From the NCBI GenBank assembly GCA_964446955.1, contig CAYUQJ010000001.1, positions 124,001 to 188,000 of the forward strand: a stretch of DNA of 64,000 nucleotides, given 5' to 3'. Positions within the stretch are counted from its first letter, which is position 1. Every line of letters starts with the position of its first letter. Shown here one piece after another: positions 63,443-64,000 of the stretch. The notes beneath the pieces were generated by a model. That model was not told the origin of the DNA. It saw only the letters and a program-made list of their open reading frames with translations, and did not search any database. The position numbers and the translations under genes are program-made. The stretch comes from Leptolinea sp964446955. Its GTDB lineage: Bacteria > Chloroflexota > Anaerolineae > Anaerolineales > Anaerolineaceae.

Positions 63443-64000
63443 ATGAATATTGAAACCAATCCCAATTCAGAGACACCAGTATCAAAGATTCCCAAAATAA
63501 CGAGAATTCCGGATTTGATCTGGGATATATTGTTACTTGTGATCCTGATCGCCGGCGCATATTTTCGTTTCTCCGGTTTGAATTGGGATCAGAATCAACA
63601 TCTTCACCCCGATGAACGGTTCCTGACCATGGTGGCATCATCCATTGAACCGGTCAAAAGTTTTGGGGAGTATTTCGATACAGCCAATTCAACATTAAAT
63701 CCGAACAACAGGGGGTATGGTTTTTATGTTTATGGAACTTTGCCTTTGTTTATCGTGCGGATGGTGGGAGATCTAGTCAATCAAACCGGTTATGACGAAA
63801 TATTTCTGGTCGGAAGAGCAATATCCGGCCTATTCGATCTTTTGACGATTTTGTTCGTATATTTGATCGTCATACGTCTGTATCGAAAACCGCATATGGC
63901 ATTACTGGCAGCCGCTCTCGCGGCTGGTTCGGTAATGCAGATTCAGCTGTCACATTATTTTGCCGTAGACACCTTCACAACCTTCTTTACAACAGGCGCT
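63443..64000 (+). CDS. GT39-like membrane glycosyltransferase, partial (C-terminus beyond right edge)
   Basis: I read this open frame directly: ATG at 63443, two bases after the previous stop, and open to the last base (186 codons). It begins with a soluble N-terminus, a helix (ILLLVILIAGAYFRFSGL), then HLHPDERFLTMVAS, the His-Pro-Asp-Glu-Arg motif of GT39/PMT-type enzymes, and further helices. It is a second member of the same class as the upstream gene, and may use the same lipid-linked sugar donor. Confidence 0.83.
   Translation, partial: MNIETNPNSETPVSKIPKITRIPDLIWDILLLVILIAGAYFRFSGLNWDQNQHLHPDERFLTMVASSIEPVKSFGEYFDTANSTLNPNNRGYGFYVYGTLPLFIVRMVGDLVNQTGYDEIFLVGRAISGLFDLLTILFVYLIVIRLYRKPHMALLAAALAAGSVMQIQLSHYFAVDTFTTFFTTGA

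Noticed and set aside
1..64000. tRNA or rRNA genes, CRISPR arrays, insertion sequences, prophage or toxin-antitoxin modules
   Set aside because: I scanned for repeats, transposase motifs and cloverleaf-like sequences and recognised none. A dedicated tRNA or Rfam search would settle small RNAs.

Overview
The window looks like a stretch of chromosome from a Chloroflexota bacterium, most likely class Anaerolineae. This is an inference from gene content, not from a database search. The pointers are a transaldolase/phosphoglucose isomerase fusion, isopentenyl phosphate kinase next to mevalonate kinase, topoisomerase I with an extra N-terminal zinc-finger module, and several exported proteins with long Thr/Pro linkers followed by beta-propeller or M23 peptidase domains. 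Coding density is high, base composition is moderate, and no tRNA, rRNA, CRISPR array or insertion sequence was recognised. No gene-free stretch exceeds 300 bases; the longest is the 248 bases between the transketolase and transaldolase-isomerase genes.

Region 1 (1-15.4 kb, minus strand) is a division and cell wall (dcw) operon. In transcription order it is mraZ, rsmH, an ftsL-like gene, ftsI-type PBP, murF, mraY, murD, ftsW, murG, cvpA-like, murC, murB, ddl and an ftsQ-like gene that runs off the left edge. Most junctions are 4-base overlaps or nearly so. It is driven by a good sigma70-type promoter (TTGAAA, 17 bases, TATAAT) embedded in five GTGG-type direct repeats spaced 10-11 bases, a typical MraZ operator. 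murE is absent from the run.

Region 2 (15.4-26.3 kb) holds a small EamA-type transporter, a ProX-like tRNA editing protein, a methyltransferase and an HDOD protein. A copper operon (csoR, copZ-like, copA) follows, with an operator that overlaps the csoR ribosome binding site. Next come transketolase and the transaldolase-isomerase fusion, which together form a non-oxidative pentose phosphate module.

Region 3 (26.3-34.6 kb) is the least explained part. Five minus-strand genes encode an M23 lipoprotein-like peptidase, a TolB/PD40 propeller, a second membrane-anchored M23 peptidase, a small polytopic protein and a protein with 14 WD40 repeats. A divergent orphan ParA/MinD-type ATPase flanks them. 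Four of the five have a membrane anchor, a Thr/Pro-rich linker and an outside domain. This is the best candidate for an undescribed envelope system.

Region 4 (34.6-45.5 kb) holds a DUF1015 protein, DegV, then ffh, rpsP, khpA-like, rimM, dprA, a mannose-1-phosphate guanylyltransferase, topA and a two-TM protein. Region 5 (45.5-50.7 kb) holds greA, a dGTPase-like HD protein, isopentenyl phosphate kinase, mevalonate kinase and a UbiA-type prenyltransferase on the minus strand, and tlyA on the plus strand. The kinases imply an archaeal-type (alternative) mevalonate route supplying polyprenyl lipids.

Region 6 (50.8-64 kb) holds a membrane protein with a two-component system, a B12-binding radical SAM protein, lepA, and then a glycan or glycolipid cluster: a flippase-like protein, a CDP-paratose-epimerase-like SDR, a GT4 enzyme, a methyltransferase and two GT39-type membrane glycosyltransferases. 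The last one is cut by the right edge.
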